Source of the DNA: JALYNX01 sp035292605
GTDB lineage: Bacteria; Actinomycetota; Acidimicrobiia; Spongiisociales; ZC4RG35
Direction: 5' to 3'
DNA: 52,365 nucleotides
Assembly (NCBI GenBank): GCA_035292605.1
Contig: DATDPT010000006.1
Coordinates: forward strand, 1-52,365
Shown: piece after piece, positions 34,115 through 42,356 of the stretch
Layout of the letters: the number at the start of each line of letters is the position of its first letter
Position numbering within the stretch: position 1 is the first letter of the stretch
Position numbers and translations under genes: made by a program
The notes under the pieces: model-generated
What the model was told of the DNA's origin: nothing
What the model saw: only the letters and a program-made list of their open reading frames with translations
The model's database searches: none

Positions 34115-34966
34115 TTACTTGTCGGCTACCCGGCTCCGCAGACGGCGGATCTCGTCGTAAACCCCGTCGGTGAGCGTGGTGGAGGCCGGTGCGGACACGC
34201 CCTTGACCTCGACGGACACCTGCGCCGAATGCGAGCGAGCCTCCGCCGCCTTCGACATGTGAACCGGCTCAGGCTCGTCGACGGGCTCGACGACCAGTTC
34301 GGTCTCTGTCGGCTCAGCCTCGGAAAGGTTGTCCAACCAAGCGGGAGTGGCAGCGCCAGGCGCCACATCCTCGGCAAGACGATCGAGCCAATTCGACTCG
34401 CCGTCCTCGGCGACCAGCGCCTCGGCCATCCCGAGACGATGCAGCGTGTGGAAGATGCGAACGGCTGTCCCCCGCCCGAACTTCACTTCCAGATGGTTGA
34501 AGGTGAAAGGTTGGACCAGGGTGACCAGTGCATGCCAGTCCTCGGGCTCGATGGTTATAGGGCCATCGATCTCGTGAATGAGGCGGACGCCTGTGGCTTC
34601 GAAGAGACCGGCGTCGACGACTTCGCCTTCCAACGACCGGAGGGCTTCGACGTCGGCCAGGATCTCCTCGACCGTCCACCCTTTGATTTCTGGCCCGTCG
34701 GCGGGACCAACTGAGAAGGTGCCGGTCTCGAGCCCGGACAGGACATAGAGGATGTCGGCGATCCCGCTGCGATCGGCCCCGAGATAACTCCCCTTGGCCC
34801 CGGTCAACTCGGCGCCGGTGATTCTGCCCTCGCCGAAGAAGATGCGCGCTCGTCTCTCGCCATCGATGTCCAGGGAACCGGTCTTTTTGGTGACCTGCAT
34901 GATTTGAAGGAGGTCGTTGACACTCCAGTCAGAGAGTTGCCCCGAGAGTTGCATCTGTGATTCCAT
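34115..34966 (-). CDS. DUF4388 (PATAN-domain) protein
   Basis: Protein of 283 residues. Residues about 5-100 match the DUF4388/PATAN pattern, SGQLSDWSVNDLLQIMQVTK then TGSLDI and RIFFGEGRITGAELTG, which is common in regulators of gliding, type IV pili and signalling. A second helical domain (about 150-200, winged-helix-like, FNHLEVKFGRGTAVRIFHTL) is followed by an acidic linker and a short C-terminal helix. The ATG at 34966 was chosen because it starts the DUF4388 fold after four residues; an upstream ATG at 35002 is the alternative. Role unknown; no chemosensory genes are nearby. Confidence 0.75.
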   Translation of the reverse strand: MESQMQLSGQLSDWSVNDLLQIMQVTKKTGSLDIDGERRARIFFGEGRITGAELTGAKGSYLGADRSGIADILYVLSGLETGTFSVGPADGPEIKGWTVEEILADVEALRSLEGEVVDAGLFEATGVRLIHEIDGPITIEPEDWHALVTLVQPFTFNHLEVKFGRGTAVRIFHTLHRLGMAEALVAEDGESNWLDRLAEDVAPGAATPAWLDNLSEAEPTETELVVEPVDEPEPVHMSKAAEARSHSAQVSVEVKGVSAPASTTLTDGVYDEIRRLRSRVADK

Positions 34967-35026
34967 GGATGGGTTCCTGTCCCTTCGGGTGACTATCGGC
35001 ATTCAGATATTGAGGGTTGAGCGTGT

Positions 35027-35587
35027 TCATCCCTCTTTCCGAGCCTTCATCGCCCTTTTTTGCTCACGTAGCTTGGCCACGTCGTCAAACGTCGCCACAT
35101 CTGCGATGCTCGGCCAGTCGGCTGCTTTCTCCTCCCAACCCTCGGGCTTCACCCCGAGCCGTTTGCCGAGCACCCCGACAAAGATCCGCGACTTGGCGAC
35201 TCCAAAACCAGGAAGGGCATGAAGTCGAGTCAACAGCTCCCCGCCGTCCGCCGCGGTCTCCCACAAGTTCTCGGCGCGCCCTGCATATTCGGACACGATG
35301 GCCCGGCACAACTCCTGGGTCCTGCCCGCCATCGACCCCGGATAGCGATGGATTGCCGGCGGGCCGCGGAAGACGGCCTCCAACTCCTCGGGATCCCAAT
35401 CGGCGATGCGCCCCGGGTCGAGGTCTTCCCCGAGCCGCTCCTTGAGCAACTGGGGGCCGAAAAAGGCTCGCTCCATCGGGAACTGTTGGTCGAGGAGCAT
35501 GCCGATCAGAAGGGCAAGACCGTTGGTTGCGAGAAGGGAGTTGGCTTGGTCAGACTCGGTGAAGGAGAGACTGTCTGGGCGGTCCAT
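35027..35587 (-). CDS. HhH-GPD-type DNA repair protein (actinobacterial family)
   Basis: Protein of 186 residues resembling the uncharacterised HhH-GPD family of actinobacteria (TIGR03252 type). It opens with an all-helical core containing LLATNGLALLIGMLLDQQFP and has a helix-hairpin-helix at LPGFGVAKSRIFVGVLGKRLG (split, near 142-162). The usual catalytic Lys or Asp after the hairpin is not obvious, so glycosylase activity is uncertain. A long open frame upstream runs across the thiolase and is not coding; the ATG at 35587 starts the family-type N-terminus. Confidence 0.8.
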   Translation of the reverse strand: MDRPDSLSFTESDQANSLLATNGLALLIGMLLDQQFPMERAFFGPQLLKERLGEDLDPGRIADWDPEELEAVFRGPPAIHRYPGSMAGRTQELCRAIVSEYAGRAENLWETAADGGELLTRLHALPGFGVAKSRIFVGVLGKRLGVKPEGWEEKAADWPSIADVATFDDVAKLREQKRAMKARKEG

Positions 35588-35706
35588 GGACCGAACCGTA
35601 GTTCTCAGAGGAGGATGCGAATCAGGACGTAGAGGACCAGCAAACCGGCCGGAGTGAATGCGGCGATTGAAGTCGGTTGTCTGCTTGGCCCGTTCATACT
35701 CATATC

Positions 35707-35714
35707 TGACGTCA
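35707..35714. promoter_or_regulatory. TGACGTCA palindrome in the thiolase promoter region
   Basis: A perfect 8-bp palindrome flanked by CATA and TATG on the two sides, 87 bases before the thiolase ATG. It has the look of an operator half of a GntR/TetR-type regulator, but no adjacent regulator gene is present. Confidence 0.35.
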
Positions 35715-35741
35715 CCGTATGGCGAAAAGGTTTCAACGTAT

Positions 35742-35759
35742 ATGGGGGTTCTCCCCCAT
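35742..35759 (+). promoter_or_regulatory. Hairpin in the thiolase 5' region
   Basis: ATGGGGG (35742-35748) pairs with CCCCCAT (35753-35759) around a 4-base loop, 41 bases before the ATG. It is the only strong stem in the 213-bp gap between the HhH gene and the thiolase. It could affect translation or mark an operator. Confidence 0.4.
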
Positions 35760-35800
35760 TCCACCCCTTCAAGTTCGGCAAGAATGTGAGCGGACTGAAT

Positions 35801-37012
35801 ATGAAAGACGACATCTACATCGTCGACGGGTGTCGGACCCCGATGGGCAAGCTCGGCGGCCAGCTCTCCCATGTCCGGCCTGACGACCTGGCCGCCCGTG
35901 CCATCAGCCGCCTCATGGCCCGGAACCCCGCTGTCGACTCGATGGCCATCGAGGACATCCAGTGGGGAGCCGCCAACCAGGCCGGTGAGGACAACCGCAA
36001 CGTCGCCCGCATGGCCGCGCTGCTCGCCGGGCTCCCGATTGAGATCCCGGGAGCCACGGTGAATCGGCTCTGCGGGTCGGGAATGCAGGCCGTGGTGTCG
36101 GCGGCCCACGCCCTGCGTGGTGGTTGGGGAGACCTGATGATCGCCGGAGGATCCGAGTCGATGAGCCGTGCTCCGTACGTGGTCACCAAGAGCGACCGGG
36201 CGTTCCCGACCGGATTCCCCGACGCCGCCGACACCGTGATCGGGTGGCGATTGGTGAATCCGAGGATGACCGAGCTCTATCCGCCGATCACCCTGGGAAT
36301 GACCGCCGAGATGGTGGCGGAGAAGCACGACATCTCTCGTGAGGACCAGGATGGCTTCGCTCTCCGCAGTCACCGGCTGGCTTTGGATGCCGTCGCGGCC
36401 GGGCGATTCGATGCCGAGATCGAACCGCTCGAGGCCCCGACCGACCACCGCCGTCGGGAGACGAGGACCGTCACTCGAGACGAGGGCCCCCGAGCCGACA
36501 CTTCGCTGGAACGTCTGGCTGCCCTGCCCTCGGTGTTCAAGGAGGGCGGAAGTGTCACCGCCGGCAACTCCTCGCCGATGAACGACGGCGCCGCCGCTCT
36601 CTTGATGGCTACCGAAGCCGGCCTGGAGATTCACGGGCTCCAGCCCTTGGCTCGCGTCGTGGCCTCCGCTGCCGCCGGAGTCCACCCTGACCTGATGGGG
36701 ATCGGCCCGGTCCCGGCGTCGGAGAAGGCGCTCGCCCGGGCCGGGATCGGGGTTGACGACCTCGACCTGGTTGAGATCAACGAGGCGTTCGCCTCCCAGG
36801 CGGTGGCCAGCCTTCGTCTGCTGGAGCTCGATGAGGAGAAGGTGAACGTGAATGGCGGCGCCATTGCCATCGGCCATCCCCTCGGGGCCTCGGGGGCGAG
36901 GATCCTGGTCACCCTGGTCCACGAGCTGGTGCGCCGTCAGCGCAGGTACGGCCTCGCCACCATGTGCATCGGGGTAGGGCAGGGGATTGCCATGGTCGTC
37001 GAGCGTGTCTGA
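35801..37012 (+). CDS. Acetyl-CoA acyltransferase (PcaF-like 3-oxoadipyl-CoA thiolase)
   Basis: Thiolase of 403 residues that cleaves a 3-oxoacyl-CoA with CoA. The nucleophile Cys91 is in INRLCGSGM-like TVNRLCGSGMQ, His359 in GHPLGASGAR and Cys389 in CIGVGQG (the usual second glycine of CIGGGQG is Val). Segments NQAGEDNRNVARM, GLPIEIPGATVNRL and TVIGWRLVNP resemble PcaF/PaaJ thiolases of aromatic degradation more than fatty-acid thiolases. The ATG at 35801 gives the normal start. The CoA-transferase gene begins inside its last codons, starting a five-gene catabolic strip. Confidence 0.88.
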   Translation: MKDDIYIVDGCRTPMGKLGGQLSHVRPDDLAARAISRLMARNPAVDSMAIEDIQWGAANQAGEDNRNVARMAALLAGLPIEIPGATVNRLCGSGMQAVVSAAHALRGGWGDLMIAGGSESMSRAPYVVTKSDRAFPTGFPDAADTVIGWRLVNPRMTELYPPITLGMTAEMVAEKHDISREDQDGFALRSHRLALDAVAAGRFDAEIEPLEAPTDHRRRETRTVTRDEGPRADTSLERLAALPSVFKEGGSVTAGNSSPMNDGAAALLMATEAGLEIHGLQPLARVVASAAAGVHPDLMGIGPVPASEKALARAGIGVDDLDLVEINEAFASQAVASLRLLELDEEKVNVNGGAIAIGHPLGASGARILVTLVHELVRRQRRYGLATMCIGVGQGIAMVVERV

Positions 37013-38186
37013 AGGACCGCTCAGCGGCACTCTGGTAGTCGAGTTCGGCAATCTGATTGCGGCTCCCTATGCCGCCATGCTCCTCGGTGATCTCGGGGCC
37101 AGGATCATCAAGGTGGAGCCTCCCGATGGCGATCTGGGGCGTCGGTTCGGCCCGTTCCAGAACGGGGAGTCGGTGTTCTTCCTTGCCGTGAACCGGGGCA
37201 AGGAGTCCCTGGCCCTCGACACCAAGGACTGGCTGTCGAAACGAGTTCTCGACAATCTCGTGAGGAAAGCCGACGTGGTCATCAGCAACCTTCGGTTCGG
37301 GGCCATGGAGCGTCTCGGGTTGGGCGAGGCCAGGGTGCGTGACTTGAACCCCAAGCTCATCTACGCCGTCATCTCTGCCTTTGGCCCTGACGGCCCATAC
37401 GCCCGGAGAGCCGGGATCGATGTCGTCTTCCAGGGGGAGTCGGGGATGATCTCGATCACCGGCGATCCCAAGGACGGCCCGCACAAAACGGCCACCTCGA
37501 TCGGTGACTATCTGGCAGGGACCAACCTGGCCCTGGCCGTCTCGGCGGCCCTTGCCGGCAAGCCTTTGCAGGGCTGTCGGATCGATATCTCGTTGCGGGA
37601 CGGTGTGATGGCCGTCCAATCCGGCTGGAACGCACTCGCCCTCGCTTCCGGGGAGCAACCTGCTCGAACCGGGACCGCCAGCCCGTTCATTGCTCCCAAC
37701 CAGGTGTTCGAGGCATCTGACGCCCCCTTCACCCTGGCCATCGTCTCCGAGCGTCATTTCGAGCTGCTCACCGACGCCCTGGAGCGACCCGATCTGGCCA
37801 AGGACTACCCGAGCAACGAGGCGCGGATGACCAATCGGGTCCAGTTGGCTCGAAGATTGGGCAACGTGTTCAAGACCGAGACAGCCGAGTACTGGATCGA
37901 TCTGCTCGAGCAGGTGGGACTCCCGGCCGGTCGGGTGCTCACCCTCGCTGAAGCCTTCGCTGATCCCCAGGCACGGCACAACGAGATGCTGGTCGGGCTC
38001 GACCATCCGACCGCCGGGAGGATCCAGGTGACCGGGTCCCCGATTCGGATCGACGGCGCACCGGCGAGGAACGACACCCCGCCCGCCACCCTGGGCCAGC
38101 ACACCATGCCGATCCTCCGAGAGCTCGGGGTCGACGACAGCACCATCGGGCAAATGGTGGAGGCAGGGACCGCAGTCGTATCGTGA
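37005..38186 (+). CDS. Class III CoA-transferase (CaiB/BaiF family)
   Basis: Enzyme of 393 residues that moves CoA between carboxylates. Conserved parts are VVEFGNLIAAPYAAMLLGDL (11-30), VIKVEPP-like IIKVEPPDGD, ISAFGPDGPYARRAGID and the catalytic Asp168 in SIGDYLAGTNLA. Relatives act on formyl, carnitine, succinylbenzyl or bile-acid CoA esters; the specific acids here are unknown. The GTG at 37005 lies 8 bases inside the thiolase gene, and the next gene starts four bases after its stop, so this is part of one operon. Confidence 0.9.
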   Translation: MSEGPLSGTLVVEFGNLIAAPYAAMLLGDLGARIIKVEPPDGDLGRRFGPFQNGESVFFLAVNRGKESLALDTKDWLSKRVLDNLVRKADVVISNLRFGAMERLGLGEARVRDLNPKLIYAVISAFGPDGPYARRAGIDVVFQGESGMISITGDPKDGPHKTATSIGDYLAGTNLALAVSAALAGKPLQGCRIDISLRDGVMAVQSGWNALALASGEQPARTGTASPFIAPNQVFEASDAPFTLAIVSERHFELLTDALERPDLAKDYPSNEARMTNRVQLARRLGNVFKTETAEYWIDLLEQVGLPAGRVLTLAEAFADPQARHNEMLVGLDHPTAGRIQVTGSPIRIDGAPARNDTPPATLGQHTMPILRELGVDDSTIGQMVEAGTAVVS

Positions 38187-38190
38187 CCTG

Positions 38191-38559
38191 GTGATCCACT
38201 GGGCACCTGAGGTGAGTGACGACTGGGGCGAAGTCATCGCCGCGCTCACCCGTGCCTTCGAGGCGAGCCGGGCCGCCGCCCAGGCCGGAGACTCCATCGT
38301 CTACGTGGTGCACAACGACGACCTCCTGGGGCGCCGGGGCCCAGGGAAGGCGATGGTCGCCACCGGGTTGCTCTCGGCAGCCAGAACCGCGGCCCTGGAA
38401 GGGATCAAGGACGGCTGGACGGTCAACGTCGTCGCCTTCTCGGCTGGCACGGATCCCGAGACAGTCGCTGACTGGGCCGACCATCTCAACGAGTCCTCCC
38501 ACGTCACCGGCGAGGTGGTGAGGATCGGCCCCGACCACATCGGAAGGGCCCTGCCGTGA
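38191..38559 (+). CDS. Half-length SDR-like protein, partner of the following SDR
   Basis: Protein of 122 residues that reads like only the C-terminal half of a short-chain dehydrogenase: PGKAMVATGLLSAARTAALE (51-70) matches the active-site helix with its Lys, TVNVVAFSAGTDPE the strand after it, and VTGEVVRIGPDHIGRALP the end of the fold. The glycine-rich NAD motif and the catalytic Tyr are absent. It begins with GTG, and its stop overlaps the GTG of a complete SDR. Such inactive SDR subunits are known to form heterodimers (for example BbsC with BbsD in benzylsuccinate degradation); a similar pairing is proposed here. Confidence 0.65.
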   Translation: MIHWAPEVSDDWGEVIAALTRAFEASRAAAQAGDSIVYVVHNDDLLGRRGPGKAMVATGLLSAARTAALEGIKDGWTVNVVAFSAGTDPETVADWADHLNESSHVTGEVVRIGPDHIGRALP

Positions 38560-39254
38560 ACGGAGTGGTCGTGGTCACCGGTGCCGCCCGTGGGATCGGG
38601 CGGGCCATCGCAGAGAAGATGGCGGCCACTGGACCGCTGACGGTCATCGGGGTCGACCTGGCTCCGGAGCTGGCCTTGGCCGAGCAGATCACCCCGGTCC
38701 AGGTCGATTTGACGTCACAGGAAGGCCCGGCGGCCGTGCGCCAAGCCGTCGAAGCCTCGGGTGTGCCCCTGATCGGGCTCGTGAACAACGCCGGGATCAC
38801 CAGAGACTCGCGCTTGGTCAACATGAGCGACGAGAGCTTCCGCTCGGTCCTCGAGCTGAACCTGGGCGCTGCCTACCGCCTCTGCACCGAACTGGCCCCG
38901 TTGATGAGCGACGGGGCGTCGATCGTCAACATCGCCTCCCGGGCCTATCTGGGGAACTTCGGCCAGTACAACTACTCGATGTCCAAGGGCGGGGTGGTCG
39001 GGATGACGCGGGCCCTTGCCCTCTCCCTGGCACCGGCGATCCGCGTCAACGCGGTGGCTCCCGGGTTGATCGCTTCCGAGATGAGCATGGCCATCCCTGA
39101 GGAGGCGCGGGACAGAATGGTGTCGGCCACCCCTCTCGAGCGGATGGGAACGCCCGACGAGGTGGCGAACCTGGTCTGGTTCCTACTCACCCCCCTCTCC
39201 GGTTACATCACCGGCGAGGTGATCGTGGTGGGAGGCGGGCGAAGCCTGTCCTAG
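38556..39254 (+). CDS. Short-chain dehydrogenase/reductase (3-hydroxyacyl-CoA dehydrogenase/FabG-like)
   Basis: Complete SDR of 232 residues. The nucleotide motif TGAARGIG is at 8-15, NNAG at 77-80, and the catalytic set Asn102, Ser128, Tyr140 and Lys144 (NYSMSKGG) is intact; VNAVAPGLIAS and YITGEVIVVGGG end the fold. It should oxidise or reduce a 3-hydroxy/3-oxoacyl group, which fits a thiolase and CoA-transferase in the same operon. Its start overlaps the half-SDR gene, suggesting a stable complex. It ends four bases before repeat copy B. Confidence 0.9.
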   Translation: MNGVVVVTGAARGIGRAIAEKMAATGPLTVIGVDLAPELALAEQITPVQVDLTSQEGPAAVRQAVEASGVPLIGLVNNAGITRDSRLVNMSDESFRSVLELNLGAAYRLCTELAPLMSDGASIVNIASRAYLGNFGQYNYSMSKGGVVGMTRALALSLAPAIRVNAVAPGLIASEMSMAIPEEARDRMVSATPLERMGTPDEVANLVWFLLTPLSGYITGEVIVVGGGRSLS

Positions 39255-39258
39255 CCCC

Positions 39259-39309
39259 CGTAATTGGGAGCTACAGGGGTCATATGCGGACCTGTGCAAC
39301 CCAATTACG
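39259..39309. repeat. 51-bp repeat, copy B
   Basis: Same element as 24866-24916: no gaps, 43 of 51 bases identical. Here the end stem is 10 bp (CGTAATTGGG/CCCAATTACG) and the inner GGTC/GACC hairpin is kept. The element fills the whole space between the SDR stop and the aldehyde dehydrogenase stop codon, which begins at its next base. Confidence 0.85.
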
Positions 39310-40767
39310 TCAGGGGAACGTCCGTGGGATGCGCTGCACGTTGATCCAGCGAAGCTCGGTGAACTCATCAAGAGCGGCCTGTCCACCGAACCGCCCGTAG
39401 CCGCTGCCCTTCATGCCGCCGAATGGCGCCTGCGGTTCGTCATTGACGGTTTGGTCACCGATGTGCACCATCCCCGTCTCCAGGCGGAGGGCCAGATCGA
39501 GCGCTTGGTTGAAGTCGTTGGTCAGGATCCCCGCCGACAACCCGTAAACAGAGTCGTTGGCCACCGCCAGAGCTTCCTCTTTGTCGCTCACGACGACAAT
39601 CGGCGCCACCGGCCCAAAGGTCTGCTCGGTGAAGAGCCGCATGTCGGGTTTGACGTTCCTGACAACCGTCGGGTGATAGACCAGGTTGTCGTACTGCCCC
39701 CCCGCTACCAGCTCAGCGCCCCCTGCGACCGCCTCTTCGACATGGGCATGGACCTTGTCGAGCGCCCTTTGGTTGATCAGTGGCCCGATCGCGGTTGCGG
39801 GGTTGGTGGGATCGCCCATCGGTAGTGCCAGCGCCCGCTTCTTCAACTTCTCGGTGAACTCGTCGGCGATGCTCTTCTCGATGATGATCCGCTCGGTGGA
39901 CATGCAGATCTCACCCTGGTGGAGGAAGGAGCCCCAGGCCGCCGCTTCCACCGCGTAGTCGACATCGGCATCCCCGAGGATGATCAGTGGATCCTTGCCC
40001 CCCAACTCGAGCACGGCGCGCTTGAGGTGTCGGCCGGCTTTCTCGGCGATGATCCTCCCCACCTCCGTCGAGCCGGTGAACGAGACCCGCCTCACCGCCG
40101 GATGGGCGATCATGACGTCCCCAACGTCTGATGCGTCTTCGCGGGTGGTGGTGATCACGTTGAGCACCCCTGGGGGAAGCCCTGCTTCTTCGAAGATCTC
40201 GGCGAGCAGGATGCCACCGGTGATGGGAGCTTCTTCGGAGGGCTTCAGCACTGCCGTGTTCCCATAGGCGATGGGGAGGGCGAACGACCGGGTAGCCAGG
40301 ATGTAGGGCACGTTGAAGGGCGCAAAGCAGGCCACCACGCCGGCAGCCTGCCGGATCGCCAGGAAGAACGAATTGGCGTGATCGGCGGGGATCGTCTCGC
40401 CCTTGACGTCATATGCCGCCCCTGCGGCCATCCGCAGCAGGCCGGGCACGAAGTGCATCTGGAACATCGAGATGCCGATCGTCCCCCCAACCTCCTCCAT
40501 CATCGCCTTCACCAGCTCGTCCTGACGGCGCTCCATGACGTCGGCCGCTTTGAGGAAGATCTGCCGGCGAAACCCAGGGGGCGAAGCGGACCACTCCGGG
40601 AATGCGACACTGGCGGCCTCGATCGCCTGCGTGGCGTCCTCTGTCTTCCCCGCCGGCACGTTCGCGTAGACCTCGCCGGTGAAGGGGTTCAGGTCCTCGA
40701 AGGTGTTCCCGTTCGACGCATCCAACCACTTGCCACCGATGTACATCTTGTGCCTCTTGGCGATCAT
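39310..40767 (-). CDS. Aldehyde dehydrogenase (benzaldehyde/vanillin dehydrogenase-like)
   Basis: NAD(P)-dependent aldehyde dehydrogenase of 485 residues. The catalytic Cys288 is in LHQGEICMSTERI, the general base Glu254 in LELGGKDP, and Asn152 and Lys175 complete the active site. The HQGEICMST form is frequent in aromatic aldehyde dehydrogenases such as Vdh/XylC, which would fit aromatic acid formation, but aliphatic substrates are possible. An AGGAGG ribosome site lies five bases before the ATG. It is convergent with the SDR operon and divergent from the ABC importer, 158 bp away. Confidence 0.9.
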   Translation of the reverse strand: MIAKRHKMYIGGKWLDASNGNTFEDLNPFTGEVYANVPAGKTEDATQAIEAASVAFPEWSASPPGFRRQIFLKAADVMERRQDELVKAMMEEVGGTIGISMFQMHFVPGLLRMAAGAAYDVKGETIPADHANSFFLAIRQAAGVVACFAPFNVPYILATRSFALPIAYGNTAVLKPSEEAPITGGILLAEIFEEAGLPPGVLNVITTTREDASDVGDVMIAHPAVRRVSFTGSTEVGRIIAEKAGRHLKRAVLELGGKDPLIILGDADVDYAVEAAAWGSFLHQGEICMSTERIIIEKSIADEFTEKLKKRALALPMGDPTNPATAIGPLINQRALDKVHAHVEEAVAGGAELVAGGQYDNLVYHPTVVRNVKPDMRLFTEQTFGPVAPIVVVSDKEEALAVANDSVYGLSAGILTNDFNQALDLALRLETGMVHIGDQTVNDEPQAPFGGMKGSGYGRFGGQAALDEFTELRWINVQRIPRTFP

Positions 40768-40828
40768 CGCGCTCCTCCTTGCTTCTCAATCGACACTAAC
40801 CGGACCTCCGGGCCGATGAACCGAGAAA

Positions 40829-40839
40829 GTGCTGAGCAC
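40829..40839. promoter_or_regulatory. GTGCTnAGCAC palindrome between aldehyde dehydrogenase and importer genes
   Basis: An 11-bp palindrome (5-1-5) in the 158-bp divergent region. A TACGCT -10-like hexamer lies at 40869-40874 for the rightward importer operon. Candidate operator; no regulator gene is adjacent. Confidence 0.35.
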
Positions 40840-40925
40840 AACCCGAAGCACGGGTGGTCCCCGCAGTGTACGCTCGTCGCACGGATGGCCGCTCTGCGCA
40901 CAACCGTTCCCGAGGAGGAGGAAAA

Positions 40926-42233
40926 ATGACCTCGATCAAGAGGCGATATGGCCCGATGGTGCTGATTCTGGCGATGGTGGTCTCACTAGCTGCCTGCGTC
41001 GAGGACGCAGCGGACGACGGGACCACAACGACCGAGGAAGCAGCGCCCGGGACCAGCCAGCCGGCCGGGTCCACCACGACAGAAGCGGCGATCGAGGCCC
41101 CTGATGAGATCGTCATCGGGAATGCGATTGCGCTCTCCGGTCCCAACAACGCGGGCGCAAGCCTGTCGCAGATCCCCTCATATGACTTGTGGGTCTCCGA
41201 CGTGAACGCCGCGGGCGGGATCTTCGTAGCCGAGTACGACCAGCAGATACCGGTCAGGATCGAGCGTGTCGACGACACGAGCGACATCGGAACCGCCGTC
41301 CAGCAAGTGCAGCAGATGCTCGAGGATGACGCGGTCGACTTCATCTTCCCGCCATGGGGAACCGCTGCCAATTTCGCCATCGCTCCCATAATCAGCGAGC
41401 TCCAATCACCCGTGATGGGATGCACCGTGAGCTCGAAGGAGCTGGAGGAGCAGGCGGCGGACTACCCGTACTTCTACACCATGCTCAACCAGGGTGCCGC
41501 CCAGGGGGCAGCCCTCGTCCAGATCCTCCAGGAACTCGGGATCGAGACGGTCGCGGTCATCCACCACGACGACCTGCATGGGATCGAGTTTGCTGAGGAC
41601 ATCGTGCCGCAATTGGTCGATGCCGGCATCGAGATCGTCCTCGAAGAGACCTACCCGGTGAACACCGAGGATCTCTCCCAGCTGCTCCGACAGGTGCAGG
41701 ACGCCGAGGTCCAGGCGCTACTCGCATTCTCCTATCCTGCCGAGACCTTCCTGATGACCGGGCAGATGCTCGAGATCGGGCTCAGCCCTGACCTGTTCTA
41801 TGCCACGGTTGGCATCGCCTTCCCCGCGTATCGAGACGCCTTCGGCGCCGAGGTAGTGGAGGGCATCATGGGGGCCGGGGTCTGGAATCCCAACGTGGAG
41901 ACAGAGGGATCCCGTGGATACTTCGACCGCCATGTCGCCATGTTCGGAGCTGAGCCCGACCGGTGGGCTTCGGCGGCCTGTTACGCCACCGGCCAGGTCC
42001 TCCAGCAGGCAATCGAGGCGGCCGGCACCCTCGACCCTGTGGCTGTCAAAGAGGCAATGGACAGCGAAGAGTTCGAGACCATCCTCGGGACATTCAGCTT
42101 CGAGGGCCAGTTCAACCCGGTTTACCCCGGCCAGGTCGGGCAGTGGCAGAACGGTGAGTTCGAGATCGTTGCCTATGCCGAAGATCGCACCGCCGATCCC
42201 ATCTTCCCCAAGCCGGCGTGGCCGGTCGGATGA
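40926..42233 (+). CDS. LivJ-type substrate-binding lipoprotein of ABC importer 1
   Basis: Periplasmic-binding-fold protein (type I, branched-chain amino acid family) of 435 residues. Lipobox SLAAC with Cys24 is followed by a Thr/Glu linker and the binding domain starting at EIVIGNAIALSGPNNAGAS. A strong ribosome site GAGGAGGAG precedes the ATG by about five bases. It heads the operon livJ-H-M-G-F. This family carries amino acids, amides, urea, and also aromatic or short dicarboxylic acids; the ligand is not predictable. The neighbouring CoA and aldehyde enzymes suggest an organic acid. Confidence 0.92.
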   Translation: MTSIKRRYGPMVLILAMVVSLAACVEDAADDGTTTTEEAAPGTSQPAGSTTTEAAIEAPDEIVIGNAIALSGPNNAGASLSQIPSYDLWVSDVNAAGGIFVAEYDQQIPVRIERVDDTSDIGTAVQQVQQMLEDDAVDFIFPPWGTAANFAIAPIISELQSPVMGCTVSSKELEEQAADYPYFYTMLNQGAAQGAALVQILQELGIETVAVIHHDDLHGIEFAEDIVPQLVDAGIEIVLEETYPVNTEDLSQLLRQVQDAEVQALLAFSYPAETFLMTGQMLEIGLSPDLFYATVGIAFPAYRDAFGAEVVEGIMGAGVWNPNVETEGSRGYFDRHVAMFGAEPDRWASAACYATGQVLQQAIEAAGTLDPVAVKEAMDSEEFETILGTFSFEGQFNPVYPGQVGQWQNGEFEIVAYAEDRTADPIFPKPAWPVG

Positions 42234-42276
42234 CCCGTCAGCAGGTCGCCGGCAACGAGTGAACAAACCGACCGAG

Positions 42277-42309
42277 CGGGTCGTCGTAGGACACTCCCAC
42301 CACGACCCG
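42277..42309 (+). promoter_or_regulatory. Inverted repeat between binding protein and permease genes
   Basis: CGGGTCGT (42277-42284) and ACGACCCG (42302-42309) form an 8-bp stem with a 17-base loop in the 123-bp gap after the binding-protein stop. No T tract follows, so it probably stabilises or dampens the transcript, as seen for many binding-protein/permease junctions; this is inference. Confidence 0.4.
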
Positions 42310-42356
42310 TCCGGTGCCCGTCGGCCCCGGAGAGGCCGCTGTTTGGATAGCTTCCG

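Noticed and set aside
35605..35703. 32-codon frame on the minus strand ending in a hydrophobic segment, in the gap between the HhH gene and the thiolase
   Set aside because: No ribosome-binding site, no overlap with neighbours, and it covers the thiolase regulatory signals; too short to support without conservation data.
35588..37051. Open frame antisense to the thiolase joined to the HhH-GPD gene
   Set aside because: The thiolase active-site motifs on the plus strand are complete; only the last 186 codons match a protein family.
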